Shown piece by piece: positions 1 through 8,420 of a stretch of DNA of 64,000 bases. The notes under the pieces were generated by a model, which worked only from the letters and a program-made list of their open reading frames with translations, was not told the origin of the DNA and did not search any database. The first letter of the stretch is position 1; each line of letters begins with the position of its first letter. This stretch comes from Corbicula japonica (lineage: Eukaryota; Mollusca; Bivalvia; Venerida; Cyrenidae). The stretch covers positions 372,001 to 436,000 of the forward strand of contig JAZAYU010000001.1 of assembly GCA_038501625.1 (NCBI GenBank), read 5' to 3'. The translations under genes and the position numbers were made by a program.

Positions 1-195
1 GGGTTAATCATTCTGTGGCATACATTAGTTTCCATGTTGTGGTGGAAGCAAAAGGGTCTAAGTGAGTACTCAAGTTTTAGAAGCTTTTTAATATTAAGAA
101 ATCAGTGCTCACGCTGTCAGTCGACATGGTCGCCATTTGCGATAATTTTACGTTTTTGTCGATAATTTCAAAGAATTGGCGGTAAAATTTCGCGC
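1..195. other. Window edge, no gene seen
   Basis: AT-rich sequence before the first mobile element. I see no exon-like open frame, splice pair or repeat here. Confidence 0.4.
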
Positions 196-984
196 TTAAG
201 GTAAGACCTGTGTAATAGGCACTATTAAGAATCCAACATCTGATTATATTTTCATCAACTGCTTCATACCACTGACTTGTATGCAAAATTTTAATGATTT
301 TCACCGTGTAGTTTTTGAGATTTTTAGCTTTTTTTATTTAAAAAAAGTGAGAAAAAGCGTGAAAGTATCCAATTTCTTTAATCGGTGACAAATTTTTTTG
401 TTATTGATAAATTCAACCCTAATTTTTTTACAGTTTATCCAAAATATGTTATATTTTACTAAACCAATTTAAGATATAATATGTAAATACAGAATTTATC
501 TTAAAATGACATTTTTTTACCAAATAAATTTAAAAAATGCATTTTTTATATTTCACGAGACTAAATTAATGAAAATTGTGCAAAGTCCTGATTGGTGCAA
601 TATACCAAACTTTACCATTTTTTAACTATATACCTTAAACAAAATTTAAACAAAATTTCAGAGAAGTTTACCGTCCAGTTTTAGAAATTTTTCAATTGAT
701 GACTTGAATAAACACTATTCTGATAGCGAAACCCCCTTTAATCTTGATTATTTTGCTTATTTTAGTTTAAATCATGAGAATTTTATATTCAGTGACAGAA
801 TTACACAGGAAAAAAGAAGTATGGCAATTATTTAAGCTCTAGGCTTACAAAAAAAATTAGCTTCCTATGGGATTTGAACCCTGGTCCTCTTGCATGAGAG
901 AAATCTAATCTAATTTACTACTATAGTTACCTCCCTTGGATACTCTTCTGGACATAGGTATTCATTACACAGGTCTTACCTTAA
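196..984. mobile_element. TTAA-flanked inverted-repeat element 1
   Basis: A perfect inverted repeat, GGTAAGACCTGTGTAAT at 200-216 and its complement at 964-980, bounds a 781-bp AT-rich body. Both outer edges are TTAA (196-199 and 981-984), the target duplication typical of piggyBac-type elements. The repeats start with GG, not the CCC usual for piggyBac, so the superfamily is uncertain. No transposase is visible, so it is non-autonomous. Confidence 0.6.
848..945 (-). other. tRNA-like remnant with B box
   Basis: On the minus strand the segment contains an intact B-box-like GGTTCAAATCCC preceded by CTCTCATGCAAGAGG. That resembles the anticodon-arm/T-arm stretch of the tRNA-like LTRs at 3992-4677. 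No convincing A box or acceptor stem is seen. It may be a decayed SINE or tRNA-bearing LTR fragment. Confidence 0.3.
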
Positions 985-1448
985 GGTCAGCGTACACTAT
1001 TGCGTTTCCCTATATGTTCTATATAGAGTCTTGGGAGTCTCCTTGATTTATTTATTCGTAGACAATATCAGGCATGGTCTTCTGATGAAGTTTGAATATA
1101 AATCTACATAAAAACATAGATGAAATACCACCATGACCGTAGGTTTCTACCTCAAATTTCACTTTGAAGACTTCCACCCTTGCCTATTGACTAAATTTAC
1201 TTGTGGCTAACCTGTTTATAGGCATTATTTTAAAAGTTTTTTTTTTCTTATCCAAGATGTTTTGGATAATGATTTTTGGTTCCAACAGCTGCAGAAATAC
1301 ACAATTTCTATTTTTTAGAATGAGTTTTATTTTTTCTTTAGCTATATTGGCCAATCAGCTAATGTTTCTATAGAGTCTTACGGGTTTCCCCCAACTTTTT
1401 TTTTAACCAACCAGGAAGTAGCTTTTATTTAGTGTACGCTGATCTTAA
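981..1448. mobile_element. TTAA-flanked inverted-repeat element 2
   Basis: Inverted repeat GGTCAGCGTACACTA (985-999) pairs with TAGTGTACGCTGATC (1430-1444) with one mismatch. TTAA lies outside both ends (981-984 and 1445-1448), and the left TTAA is shared with the preceding element. Near each end is a subterminal direct repeat around TATAGAGTCTT (1022 and 1371). There is no coding capacity, so it is non-autonomous. Confidence 0.6.
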
Positions 1449-2477
1449 ATAATTGTCAAAATTTTTTAACCATGTTAACAGAGAAAATACTTTCTATTTT
1501 CTTATAAAACGTATTTAATCAGCTGCTTTGGTTATTTTTTGCTTTGGAAATGTTATTTCACATTGCAATTTTCTACTGGTTTATTAGTAATTATGTTTGT
1601 CATCCATTTTCGCGACATCTTTTTTTTTGACATACCATCAATCTAGTCTCGAATCGTCTTTGTAACTACCCATTAGCATATAAACTCATTCTAAGCAGAA
1701 AATTCTTAAACTGATGTGAATTTAATTATTTTGCCCAAAACTTTAGTGCTATATTTTACATGGTTTGGTTTAGACTGCCTTGAAGTATGAAGACCTTTTT
1801 AGTATACAAATAACAAGTGCATAGCAGTGAATCCAATTGATTTTGTCAGCAATAGTGATGTGAAGAATGCTTTATTATTAAAAATCGTCAGTAATTTACA
1901 TACAAAAGGAGAAATGTGCATATCAGGAATCGCTACACTCACAAAACAAAGCCTTTCCATGCAATTATTTTCACGGAGGTTAAATTAATCAAAGAATAAA
2001 GTCATAATTAACAGTTAATCTTAATAACATAGATGTTATCTACATAAAATCATGTGAATTAAAAAACAAAACAAATAATTATAATGCTATTTTCCACACA
2101 TGTGGAAACAAGGCGTGAAACTTTGGCTATTAATTTATTTTCCAAAAATTGTGTGGCTATTTTAAACAGCCAGTGTGAGCACTGGAAGTGTATGCATTCA
2201 GTCAGTTAAAACCTGCCTCATTTCTTGTTTTGCTTTTTTTCCTTGACAATCCTGTTTGTGTTTTTACTGAAGTGCAAGGATTTTCTTGAGACTAAGATTT
2301 GTTAAAATGAAATGCAATGATGCATCAAACATAAATAACTCATTACTTGTATTGCAACCCTCTTTCAAAAGCAATAAACAGCCCTGATATTATTAACACT
2401 TTGCCCTGTTTCCAGCTTTCAGAAAACAAGATGAGAAATCCATTAACTTGCTAAAACAACATTAAAACTCCTACGCG
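1449..2477. other. Gene-free AT-rich stretch
   Basis: No exon or inverted repeat recognised. Positions 1915-1965 (beginning TGCATATCAGGAATCGC) recur at about 45797-45845, so they belong to a dispersed repeat. Confidence 0.5.
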
Positions 2478-2616
2478 CAAGGTTAGAACACTTGGAATGG
2501 AAACCAGTCTCAAATCTCAAGCATCTGATTGGCTACAATGGCGACGGTCGCCATTTCAGCCAATCAGATGCTTGAGATTTTAGACTGGTTTCCAATCTCA
2601 GCTTTATAACCTTCAG
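2478..2616. mobile_element. M1 palindromic MITE copy
   Basis: Two arms of AAACCAGTCTCAAATCTCAAG type read in opposite directions around a short GGCGAC-type centre, closed by GGTTA...TAACCTT. The left outer part is eroded. A single strand would fold into one long hairpin. Confidence 0.85.
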
Positions 2617-3420
2617 GCTGAAGCTTGCTGGGTTTCCCTTCTTATATCTGTTTTTTCTTTAAAGGCTTAAATGAAAAGCTTACAAAACAGTCTCTGATCT
2701 AGATCTTCACTGGTCACACATGCAATAAAACCAGCTCAAATGGATAAAAGGGTAATAGGCTTATATGAAAGTTCACACAACAGTCTCATTTTTGGTGTAT
2801 TTTCGTGCATGTTAATGTTGCTATCTCTGTATGACGTATAATTATTTTACTTTTAAGGGTTATACTACCTGAAATTTTTCAGGGATAACAACATTACTAA
2901 GTTGCTCACTACAATATCACAATTCTATGTCTCTCTGCATGCTTTTTTAAGGAAAATCATTATTGTGATGTTACTTTAAAACTTTCTTCATAAGAGATAT
3001 TAATATCCTATTAAAATGCTAACTTAGAGTATTCTATTCTCTTATACCGTTATTTTATCAGGTTTCTAACCATGTTGAAAATTCTGAATTTCATTAGAAG
3101 GTAAAGAACCTGTAACGGACAAAAGCTTATATGCTTTATTCAAACATATGCTTATCAACGGACATTTTAAAAATTTTATACAGATTTACGTTACGGGTAT
3201 AAAAATCGTGAAAAAAGCATACATATTTGTACGTTTCGGGTGTCGGACAAGAAATCAGTGTTGGGGTTTTGGGAGCTCAAAATTACGTCATGTTCTAATA
3301 CATTATGGATGTCTGTCCTTAAAACAGGGTCTGGAGCGGAAAGGATATAACAATATTCATGATAGTGAAATGAACATTTTCAAGGATATCACACATAGCT
3401 GCTATTTCTCTTAAGAGATT
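2617..3420. other. Gene-free stretch
   Basis: An 88-codon open frame at 3148-3414 has no family resemblance and no splice context that I can support. The RECQL4 exon preceding the one at 4887 should lie upstream, but I could not find it here. Confidence 0.4.
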
Positions 3421-3560
3421 TTTGGGGATATCCTAGTCTCATAGTTATGCCTGTCTGTTTTTTGGGGGGATATCAGCATTGCATTGTTAATTTAGGGGGT
3501 TCTTTTCTCAGGGATATCAATATGGCTTTGTTTCTTGGCATTGTTACAGAATATTAACCT
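3421..3560 (+). repeat. Degenerate units of the 38-bp minisatellite
   Basis: Diverged copies of the downstream unit (GGATATCA, GCATTG, CTCAGGGATATCAATATGG, TTGGCATTGTTACAG) show that the array once extended further left. One copy keeps a pyrimidine-rich stretch ending in CAG before GATATCAA. Confidence 0.5.
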
Positions 3561-3565
3561 TAACT

Positions 3566-3745
3566 CCATATATACTGGCTTTATAGCATGGGCAAACAGT
3601 GTAGATCCCAATGAGCTGGCTTTTCTGAGCCATCATGATCATATAATCTATACTATTGGCTTCTTGGTCAGAAATAACCTAAAAGAACAGATCCTCATCA
3701 GAAGGCACGGATGTGCTTGTTTAATTTGTGTCTGTTCTGTTTGCC
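3566..3745. mobile_element. Degenerate M2 MITE
   Basis: It retains the M2 words GCATGGGCAAACAGTGTAGAT, GGTCAGAAATAACCTAA and AAGGCACGGATGTGC, but both TTAA-CCC ends are lost. The open frame that crosses it is a by-product. Confidence 0.6.
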
Positions 3746-3774
3746 TATGGGATAACAACCATATCCCAAAGAGT

Positions 3775-3991
3775 AAATATATATATATTGTTATATTACT
3801 TGGCCTTTTTCAGGTATATCAACATTGTTATGTTACTTGGCATGTTTTCTGGTATATCAACATTGCTATGTTACTTGGCATATTTTCCGGTATATCAACA
3901 TTGCTATGTTACTTGGCATATTTTCCGGTATATCAACATTGCTATGTTACTTGGCATATTTTCTGGTATATCAACATTGCTATGTTACTTG
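3775..3991 (+). repeat. 38-bp minisatellite, left part
   Basis: Units begin at GGTATATCAACATTG at 3813, 3851, 3889, 3927 and 3965, an exact 38-bp step, with a partial unit before. Each unit matches the end of the intron and start of the RECQL4 exon at 4887: TATTTTC(A/C/T)G, then GTATATCAACATTG, then CTATGTTAC(T/C)TGG. Several units have lost the AG (TCCGG, TCTGG), while the first keeps CAG. Because 38 is not a multiple of three, the frames rotate, which creates fortuitous open frames. Confidence 0.9.
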
Positions 3992-4145
3992 TGTAACCCG
4001 GCTATGGTTGAGTAAGTACCGCACTTGTACTATCTCGCCATAGAGCTAGCTTTTATGGCGACGTGGTAGAGCGTCGTACTGTCATGCGAGAGGTTCCGGG
4101 TTCAATCCTTGGTTCAGGCGTGGATTTTTCAGAACCCTTGTTACA
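3992..4145 (+). repeat. LTR1, tRNA-Asp-like
   Basis: A 154-bp terminal repeat, TGTAACCC to CTTGTTACA. It is almost identical to LTR3 at 4526-4677: I see three substitutions and a 2-bp indel, so the copy is fairly young. It contains A-box-like TGGCGACGTGG and B-box-like GGTTCAATCC. The anticodon position reads GTC (Asp). Confidence 0.85.
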
Positions 4146-4147
4146 AA

Positions 4148-4165
4148 TGGCGCCCAATGGGGGAC
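4148..4165 (+). promoter_or_regulatory. Primer-binding site 1
   Basis: TGGCGCCCAATGGGGGAC begins two bases after LTR1. It closely resembles the tRNA-Lys primer-binding sites of vertebrate retroviruses (TGGCGCCC start). The position directly after the LTR supports the retroelement reading. Confidence 0.75.
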
Positions 4166-4249
4166 CGTGATAGCTAGCAGGTTTGGCCACCAACCTGTAA
4201 TAGCAAATTACATACACGTAACTCTCTGGAAATCGAGGACGAATTTCCA

Positions 4250-4265
4250 AATTTGAGGGGGTGTA
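4250..4265 (+). promoter_or_regulatory. Polypurine tract 1
   Basis: GAGGGGG followed by TGTA directly precedes LTR2. The same purine run followed by TGTA precedes LTR3 at 4514-4525, as expected for the plus-strand priming site. Confidence 0.65.
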
Positions 4266-4409
4266 TGTCACGGTACGAATCTAGTCACTATCTGGGGAGA
4301 GGTTGTGTATGCAGACAGATAGCTCGGTCGGGAGAGCACTCGCCCTGTAAGCGAGGGGTCCCGGGTTCGAGTCCCGGTCTGGCTGCACATTCTTTCTCAC
4401 CCTGTTACA
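4266..4409 (+). repeat. LTR2, tRNA-Thr-like, diverged from LTR1/3
   Basis: A 144-bp repeat from TGTCACGG to CCTGTTACA, bounded by the same signals as the outer LTRs: purine run plus TGTA before, AATGGCGCCCAAC after. Its body is unrelated to LTR1/3 apart from the ends and instead carries a well-formed tRNA-Thr-like sequence. It probably comes from a sister family sharing the replication signals. Confidence 0.75.
4313..4385 (+). tRNA. tRNA-Thr(TGT)-like sequence inside LTR2
   Basis: Cloverleaf geometry is intact. Acceptor 4313-4319 pairs with 4378-4384 (6 of 7). The D stem is GCTC/GAGC. The anticodon stem CTCGC/GCGAG is perfect with loop CCTGTAA, giving anticodon TGT at 4346-4348. The T arm CCGGG-TTCGAGT-CCCGG is perfect. 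Position 33 is C where a decoding tRNA almost always has U, and one acceptor pair is A:G. Together with its position inside an LTR, this suggests a promoter or structural role rather than a working tRNA gene. Confidence 0.65.
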
Positions 4410-4411
4410 AA

Positions 4412-4424
4412 TGGCGCCCAACGG
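4412..4424 (+). promoter_or_regulatory. Primer-binding site 2
   Basis: TGGCGCCCAACGG starts two bases after LTR2, the same spacing and first ten bases as at LTR1. A complete second LTR-to-primer-site junction is therefore present inside the element. Confidence 0.7.
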
Positions 4425-4525
4425 AGTACCTGCCAAGGATGTTTAAACACCTCGAAATCACTCCACAAGTGAATCTCTGTACTCAATGGAAATTCGTGGA
4501 CGAATTCCAAACTGGAGGGGGTGTA

Positions 4526-4677
4526 TGTAACCCGGCTATGGTTGAGTTAGTACCGCACTTGTACTATCTCGCCATAGAGCTAGCTTTTATGGCGACGTGG
4601 TAGAGCGTCGGACTGTCATGCGAGAGGTTCCAGGTTCAATCCTTGGTTCAGGCGTGGATTTTTCAGAACCTGTTACA
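4526..4677 (+). repeat. LTR3, tRNA-Asp-like
   Basis: A 152-bp right terminal repeat, near-identical to LTR1. The tRNA-like part (about 4583-4653) has T8-G9 and an A box at 4590-4600, loop CTGTCAT with anticodon GTC, and T arm CCAGG-TTCAATC-CTTGG. The anticodon and acceptor stems pair poorly, so only the pol III promoter boxes look preserved. Confidence 0.85.
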
Positions 4678-4886
4678 CTTGGTATATTTTTTAGGCATAT
4701 AAACAATGCTATGTTACTTGGCATATTTTCAGGTATAACAACATTGCTATGTTAATTGGCATATTTTCAGGCATATCAACATTGCTATGTTAATTGGCAT
4801 TTTTTAAGGTGTATCAACATTGTTATGTTACTTGTCCTTTTGTTTCCTGTATATCAACATTGTTATGTTACTTGGCATATTTTCAG
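4678..4886 (+). repeat. 38-bp minisatellite, right part, with repeated splice acceptors
   Basis: Further diverged units follow the LTR element. Several keep a full acceptor-like run (TATTTTCAG before GTATAACAAC, TATTTTCAG before GCATATCAAC, TTTTTTAGGC). The last unit ends at the true acceptor at 4885-4886 and passes seamlessly into the RECQL4 exon. The exon therefore looks like the parent of the array, or like its last unit. Confidence 0.85.
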
Positions 4887-5017
4887 GTATATCAACATTG
4901 CTATGTTACCTGGAGCTTCATGACTGTCAATGGTTGGAAAATATGTCCAATGTTTATGCCAGTTGTCGAGTACAGTGTTATGGTGGACCAAATCAACTAC
5001 AGGCTGTTGCCAAAAAG
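4887..5017 (+). CDS. RECQL4: RECQL4 exon (first of five in the window)
   Basis: A 131-nt exon encoding 43 whole residues that include STLLCYLELH and GGPNQLQAVAKK. These match the stretch of vertebrate RECQL4 between the helicase core and the C-terminal region (ETLLCYLELH..., GGPAQLQALAH by memory of the family). RECQL4 is a 3'-5' RecQ helicase that acts in replication initiation and genome maintenance. Entry is in phase 1 after TTTTCAG, and exit is in phase 0 at AAG|GTAAGC. The start of the exon is the source, or last unit, of the upstream 38-bp array, so acceptor choice may be ambiguous. The preceding exon was not found. Confidence 0.85.
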
Positions 5018-5548
5018 GTAAGCAAAGCTGGAGATGAACAAAAAATAAAGCTTGATCAATTTGTCTGGCTTTACTCGTTAGCAAATTTGGAGTACAGATT
5101 CCTCAACAGTCTGTATAAAACTTGGATTTTAATGATAAGACCACAAAAATCTCTGTAGTATTTAGATAATGATTAGACTGGTTCATAATACCAGAATTAT
5201 TACATTTTGATGAGTTAATAATGCTACATAATAGTCTTCTAATTGCATTAAACATATAAATGATATTTCTTTTTCTGAAAATAAACGCATAATCTCATGG
5301 TAATCTAGGTCAAATCCTTGAAAAACACTAAAACACCTTAGGGTATTTATTTTTCTTATGATTTTAAGTGGAAATGTAATAAAAATTGAATTCTTGTTGC
5401 TAACCATCCTCACCTGCTAAAAGCACTAGATTAAATAGTTTTATAAGCTTCTATATCTTAAGAGGGTCATGATTTATTACCTTTAAAAAAATAAATGTGT
5501 TAAGATGGAATGACCTGCAGGTATAATTTAGGTCAATTTCCAAGATAA

Positions 5549-5654
5549 GGGCTGAAGGTTATAAAACTGAGAATGGAAACCAGTCTCAAATCTCAAGCAT
5601 CTGATTGGCTGAATTAAGACTGGTTTCCATGCTCAGTTTTATAACCTTGGGCAC
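5549..5654. mobile_element. M1 MITE copy with shortened centre
   Basis: Begins GGGCTGAAGGTTATAAAAC and ends TTTTATAACCTTGGGC. The central part of the right arm is deleted, leaving ~106 bp. Confidence 0.85.
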
Positions 5655-5659
5655 ATAAA

Positions 5660-5760
5660 ACTAAAACTGGAGATCAGTCTCCTCAACTAGTTGCCATTTC
5701 AAACAATCAGATAATTGGCTAGATTCAAATCTCAATCATCTGATTGGCTAAAATGTACAC
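5660..5760. mobile_element. Degenerate M1 MITE
   Basis: Eroded M1 words (ACTGGAGATCAGTCTC, TTGCCATTTCA, CAATCATCTGATTGGCT) lie directly after the better copy. Confidence 0.55.
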
Positions 5761-6085
5761 TCAGGTCTTTATTTCAACAATGCTGTAGAATAGAGATTGA
5801 TCTGCAGTCTCTGAGTTTGATGATCATGGGATCAGATCTTAGTAATTGCACAGCATACAAACAACCAATGGGCATACCTTAAATATGGACTTGGCTTATC
5901 AACCACAAGAAAAGGTAAGTAATGGGCAGTCATGCTGGAAATTTGGCTCATAGACACAAGCTAGTCATGCGTAAGACAAACATTTATAACAAGCAAGATA
6001 TGTCAGCAATGGAAACAATATCATTGTTAAAATGAGGTTAATTCTGTATTTTAGATATTTTCCAATTAATCTGACTGTGATTGTC

Positions 6086-6327
6086 TAACCCTTTCCTGTA
6101 CAGATACGCATTTTTACGCATGTGCAACCAGTGTAGATCAAGATCAGCCAGCACATCCGTGCCGTCTGAACAGGATCTGCACTGGTCGCATTTTGGTCAG
6201 AAATAAGATAATGAATCACAAAGCGAACAGTTTAGATCCTGATCAGACGGCACGGATGTGCCGGCTGATCTGGATCTAAACTGTTCGCCCTAGCAATAAT
6301 GGTGGGTCTATACAGGAAAGGGATAAT
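6086..6327. mobile_element. M2 double-hairpin MITE
   Basis: Full copy: TAACCCTTTCCTGTACAG...CTATACAGGAAAGGGATAA. Internal hairpin 1 is centred on GGCACATCC/GTGCCGTC and hairpin 2 on GACGGCACGG/GTGCCGGC, joined by GGTCAGAAATAA. It has the CCC ends and near-TTAA borders of piggyBac-like elements. Confidence 0.85.
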
Positions 6328-6387
6328 GTATCCAGGTGGTTATTGGGGAAGCTCAGTCTACTTTGATACTGGATTTTAATACAAAAC

Positions 6388-6482
6388 AGCAGAAGTAAAC
6401 AGAACACCAGTGTTCAAGGTTATAAAACTGAGCATGGAAACCAGTCTCAAATTTCAAGCATCTGATTGGCTGAAATCGCGAC
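6388..6482. mobile_element. Half M1 copy with duplicated flank
   Basis: The left arm only. The preceding word AGAACACCAGTG recurs directly before the next, complete M1 copy (about 6500-6511), so the flank plus half element was tandemly duplicated or arose by a nested event. Confidence 0.75.
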
Positions 6483-6508
6483 TGGCACAGAAGTTAATAG
6501 AACACCAG

Positions 6509-6656
6509 TGCCCAAGGTTATAAAACAGAGCATGGAAACCAGTCTCAAATCTCAAGCATCTGATTGGCTGAAATGGCCACCAGTTGCTATTTCAGCCATT
6601 CAGATGGTTATGATTTAAGACTGGTTTCCAATCTCAGTTTTATAACCTTCAGCCCG
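6509..6656. mobile_element. M1 MITE copy
   Basis: Complete palindrome beginning GTGCCCAAGGTTATAAAAC and ending TTTTATAACCTTCAGCCC. The two ends are of different types (GCCC versus GCTG before AAGG). Confidence 0.85.
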
Positions 6657-7010
6657 GTGTGTGTTAAAGGTGACACATGCCTACTAATTATCCCTAAAAG
6701 CTGTCCATCTAATGAAACCTTAACAATGTTATCAATCTAACTTATTTCAGTTTATATCCAAAGCCAGCCTTAATCTGCTGAAATTGTCACCAGCAGTGTT
6801 TCATGAATCACAGTTGAACAAGACTAATGAGTGCTTAGCATAGAAAAAAATAAGGTGGGGGTGGGTTTGGTGAGAAAATAGGCAAGAAAACATCTAGTTG
6901 ACAATATTTTTCCAACATGTAGGATTTATTGGAAACCGTCATGCACAGTTCTAAGTAATTATTGCTTTTCATGTTTGTCATGTGACAATTGATACAATTT
7001 TATCTCGCGG

Positions 7011-7202
7011 ACAAACATTGTGGATGCTGATTAGCCAATACATCTGTGCCATTTGATCTGGATCTACACTGCTTGCTTTTTAGATACATTAGGTTATTTC
7101 AGACCAAGATTGAGAGACCGGCGTTGATTCAGATCAGATGTGATGTGCTAGCTGATCCAGATCTACACTGGTCACACATGTGATAAAGAGTAAAAGGGTT
7201 AA
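7011..7202. mobile_element. Diverged M2 MITE
   Basis: M2 words are present in order (GGATCTACACTG, TTAGGTTATTTCAGACCAA, CTGATCCAGATCTACACTGG, AAAGGGTTAA), but the left end is lost. Confidence 0.7.
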
Positions 7203-7768
7203 GGTAGTCAATTAGATCAGAAATTAGGAAAGTCATACCAGCTTTGGGATTAAAGTTCATTATTATTGTTATTTTGGCACAAAGTTTCAGGGGAGCATAT
7301 ATTTTTTTTTGTATGTTTTCTTACTGTCCATCCATCTGTCTGAGCATCTGCACTTAATACTTTTGTTTAGAGAATATCCTTAAAACTATCAATAATGAAA
7401 TTAGAAAGTGTAAGAAGATGTGCAATGCACAGGAATTATAACTCTGAGTATGTACAGAATTATTTCCCTTTTACTAAATATGAATATTTTGTCCACACAA
7501 CTGCCAAAAATAATAAAGTGACATTTCTGAATAATGGGAATGGATAATCTTCTCAATGGCAATGCTTAGGAACTTCACTTTTGCCTGAATTATTTCCATT
7601 TTGGTTTTGATTTTATATGAATAATATCTCAAAGCAAAATAAATAGTACTTGAAATAATGTTACAGTGCTTTGAGAGCATGTGCAGTGCACAAGAGCTAT
7701 AACTCCACATTTCATTCAATAGAGTAACTTGTAATTTGCATTTTATCACTTCTTGGTCAGAAGTAATT
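7203..7768. other. Intron sequence without features
   Basis: AT-rich. A 91-codon minus-strand open frame at 7474-7749 has no recognisable motif and I do not call it a gene. Confidence 0.4.
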
Positions 7769-8009
7769 TAACTCTTTCCTGTACAGATACACCTTTATTG
7801 CTAGGGCGAACAGTTTAGATCCAGATCAGCCGGAACATCTGTGCCGTCTGATCAGGATCTAACCTGTTCGCTTATTGATTCATTAGGTTATTTCTGACCA
7901 AAATGCGACCAGTGCAGATCCTGATCAGATGGCACGGATGTGCCGGCTGATCTGGATCTACACTGGTCGCACACGCGTAAAAATGCGTATCTATACAGGA
8001 AAGGGTTAA
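7769..8009. mobile_element. M2 double-hairpin MITE
   Basis: Full copy, TTTAACTCTTTCCTGTACAG...TATACAGGAAAGGGTTAA, in the opposite internal order to the copy at 6086 (GAACAG-type hairpin first). Confidence 0.85.
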
Positions 8010-8274
8010 TCTAACAGCAGACAGTGTAGATACTGATCGGAGATCACAGATGTTCTGTGCCCAAGGTTATAAAACTGAGCATGGAAACCAGTCTCAAATC
8101 TCAAGCATCTGATTGGCTGAAATAGCGACCAGTCACCATTTCAGCCAATCAGATGCTTGAGATTTGAGACTGGTTTCCAATCTCAGCTTTATAACCTTGG
8201 GACCTGGCTGATCTGATTCTACATTGTTACATTGTTTGCCTAAGCAATAAAGGTGTATCTATGGAGAAGTGTTA
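8010..8274. mobile_element. M2 remnant split by an M1 insertion
   Basis: M2 halves at 8014-8058 (AGACAGTGTAGATACTGATC) and 8205-8274 (GGCTGATCTGATTCTACA...TATGGAGAAG) flank an M1 copy. M1 therefore transposed after this M2 copy was in place. Confidence 0.75.
8058..8204. mobile_element. M1 MITE copy nested in M2
   Basis: Near-perfect palindrome from GCCCAAGGTTATAAAAC to TTTATAACCTTGGGAC. Its arms differ at only a few positions, so it is one of the younger copies. Confidence 0.85.
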
Positions 8275-8420
8275 ATATCTGCATATTTTAGTGTTATTTC
8301 AAAAATTTAAGCAATAAACAAAATACCTACCATGTGTTATATTGATACAAGCAATAAAGATAAATTTTGTGAATTGTTATTGTCTTAACAAAAGAATGTA
8401 AACATATCTAAAATTCAATT

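Larger units (their letters stand above)
3992..4677 (+). mobile_element. Three-LTR miniature retrotransposon with tRNA-like LTRs
   Basis: A terminal-repeat retrotransposon in miniature with no protein-coding capacity. Order: LTR1 (3992-4145), primer-binding site (4148), internal spacer, polypurine tract, LTR2 (4266-4409), second primer-binding site (4412), spacer, polypurine tract, LTR3 (4526-4677). The LTRs begin TGTAAC or TGTCAC and end GTTACA. The element is flanked by CTTG at 3988-3991 and 4678-4681, which I read as the target duplication, and lies inside the 38-bp minisatellite. Each LTR carries a tRNA-derived segment with A and B boxes, suggesting pol III transcription. It must rely on another element for reverse transcriptase and integrase. 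Related tRNA- or 5S-bearing LTR elements are known (Cassandra is the classic 5S case). The three-LTR, two-tRNA arrangement is what is unusual. Confidence 0.85.

Noticed and set aside
3535..4043. Overlapping 70-150-codon frames with the recurring peptide INIAMLLGIFSG
   Set aside because: They are the 38-bp minisatellite read in rotating frames; no homology or splice context.
4313..4385. A functional tRNA-Thr gene
   Set aside because: It lies inside an LTR, lacks U33 and has an A:G acceptor mismatch; better seen as a tRNA-derived promoter.
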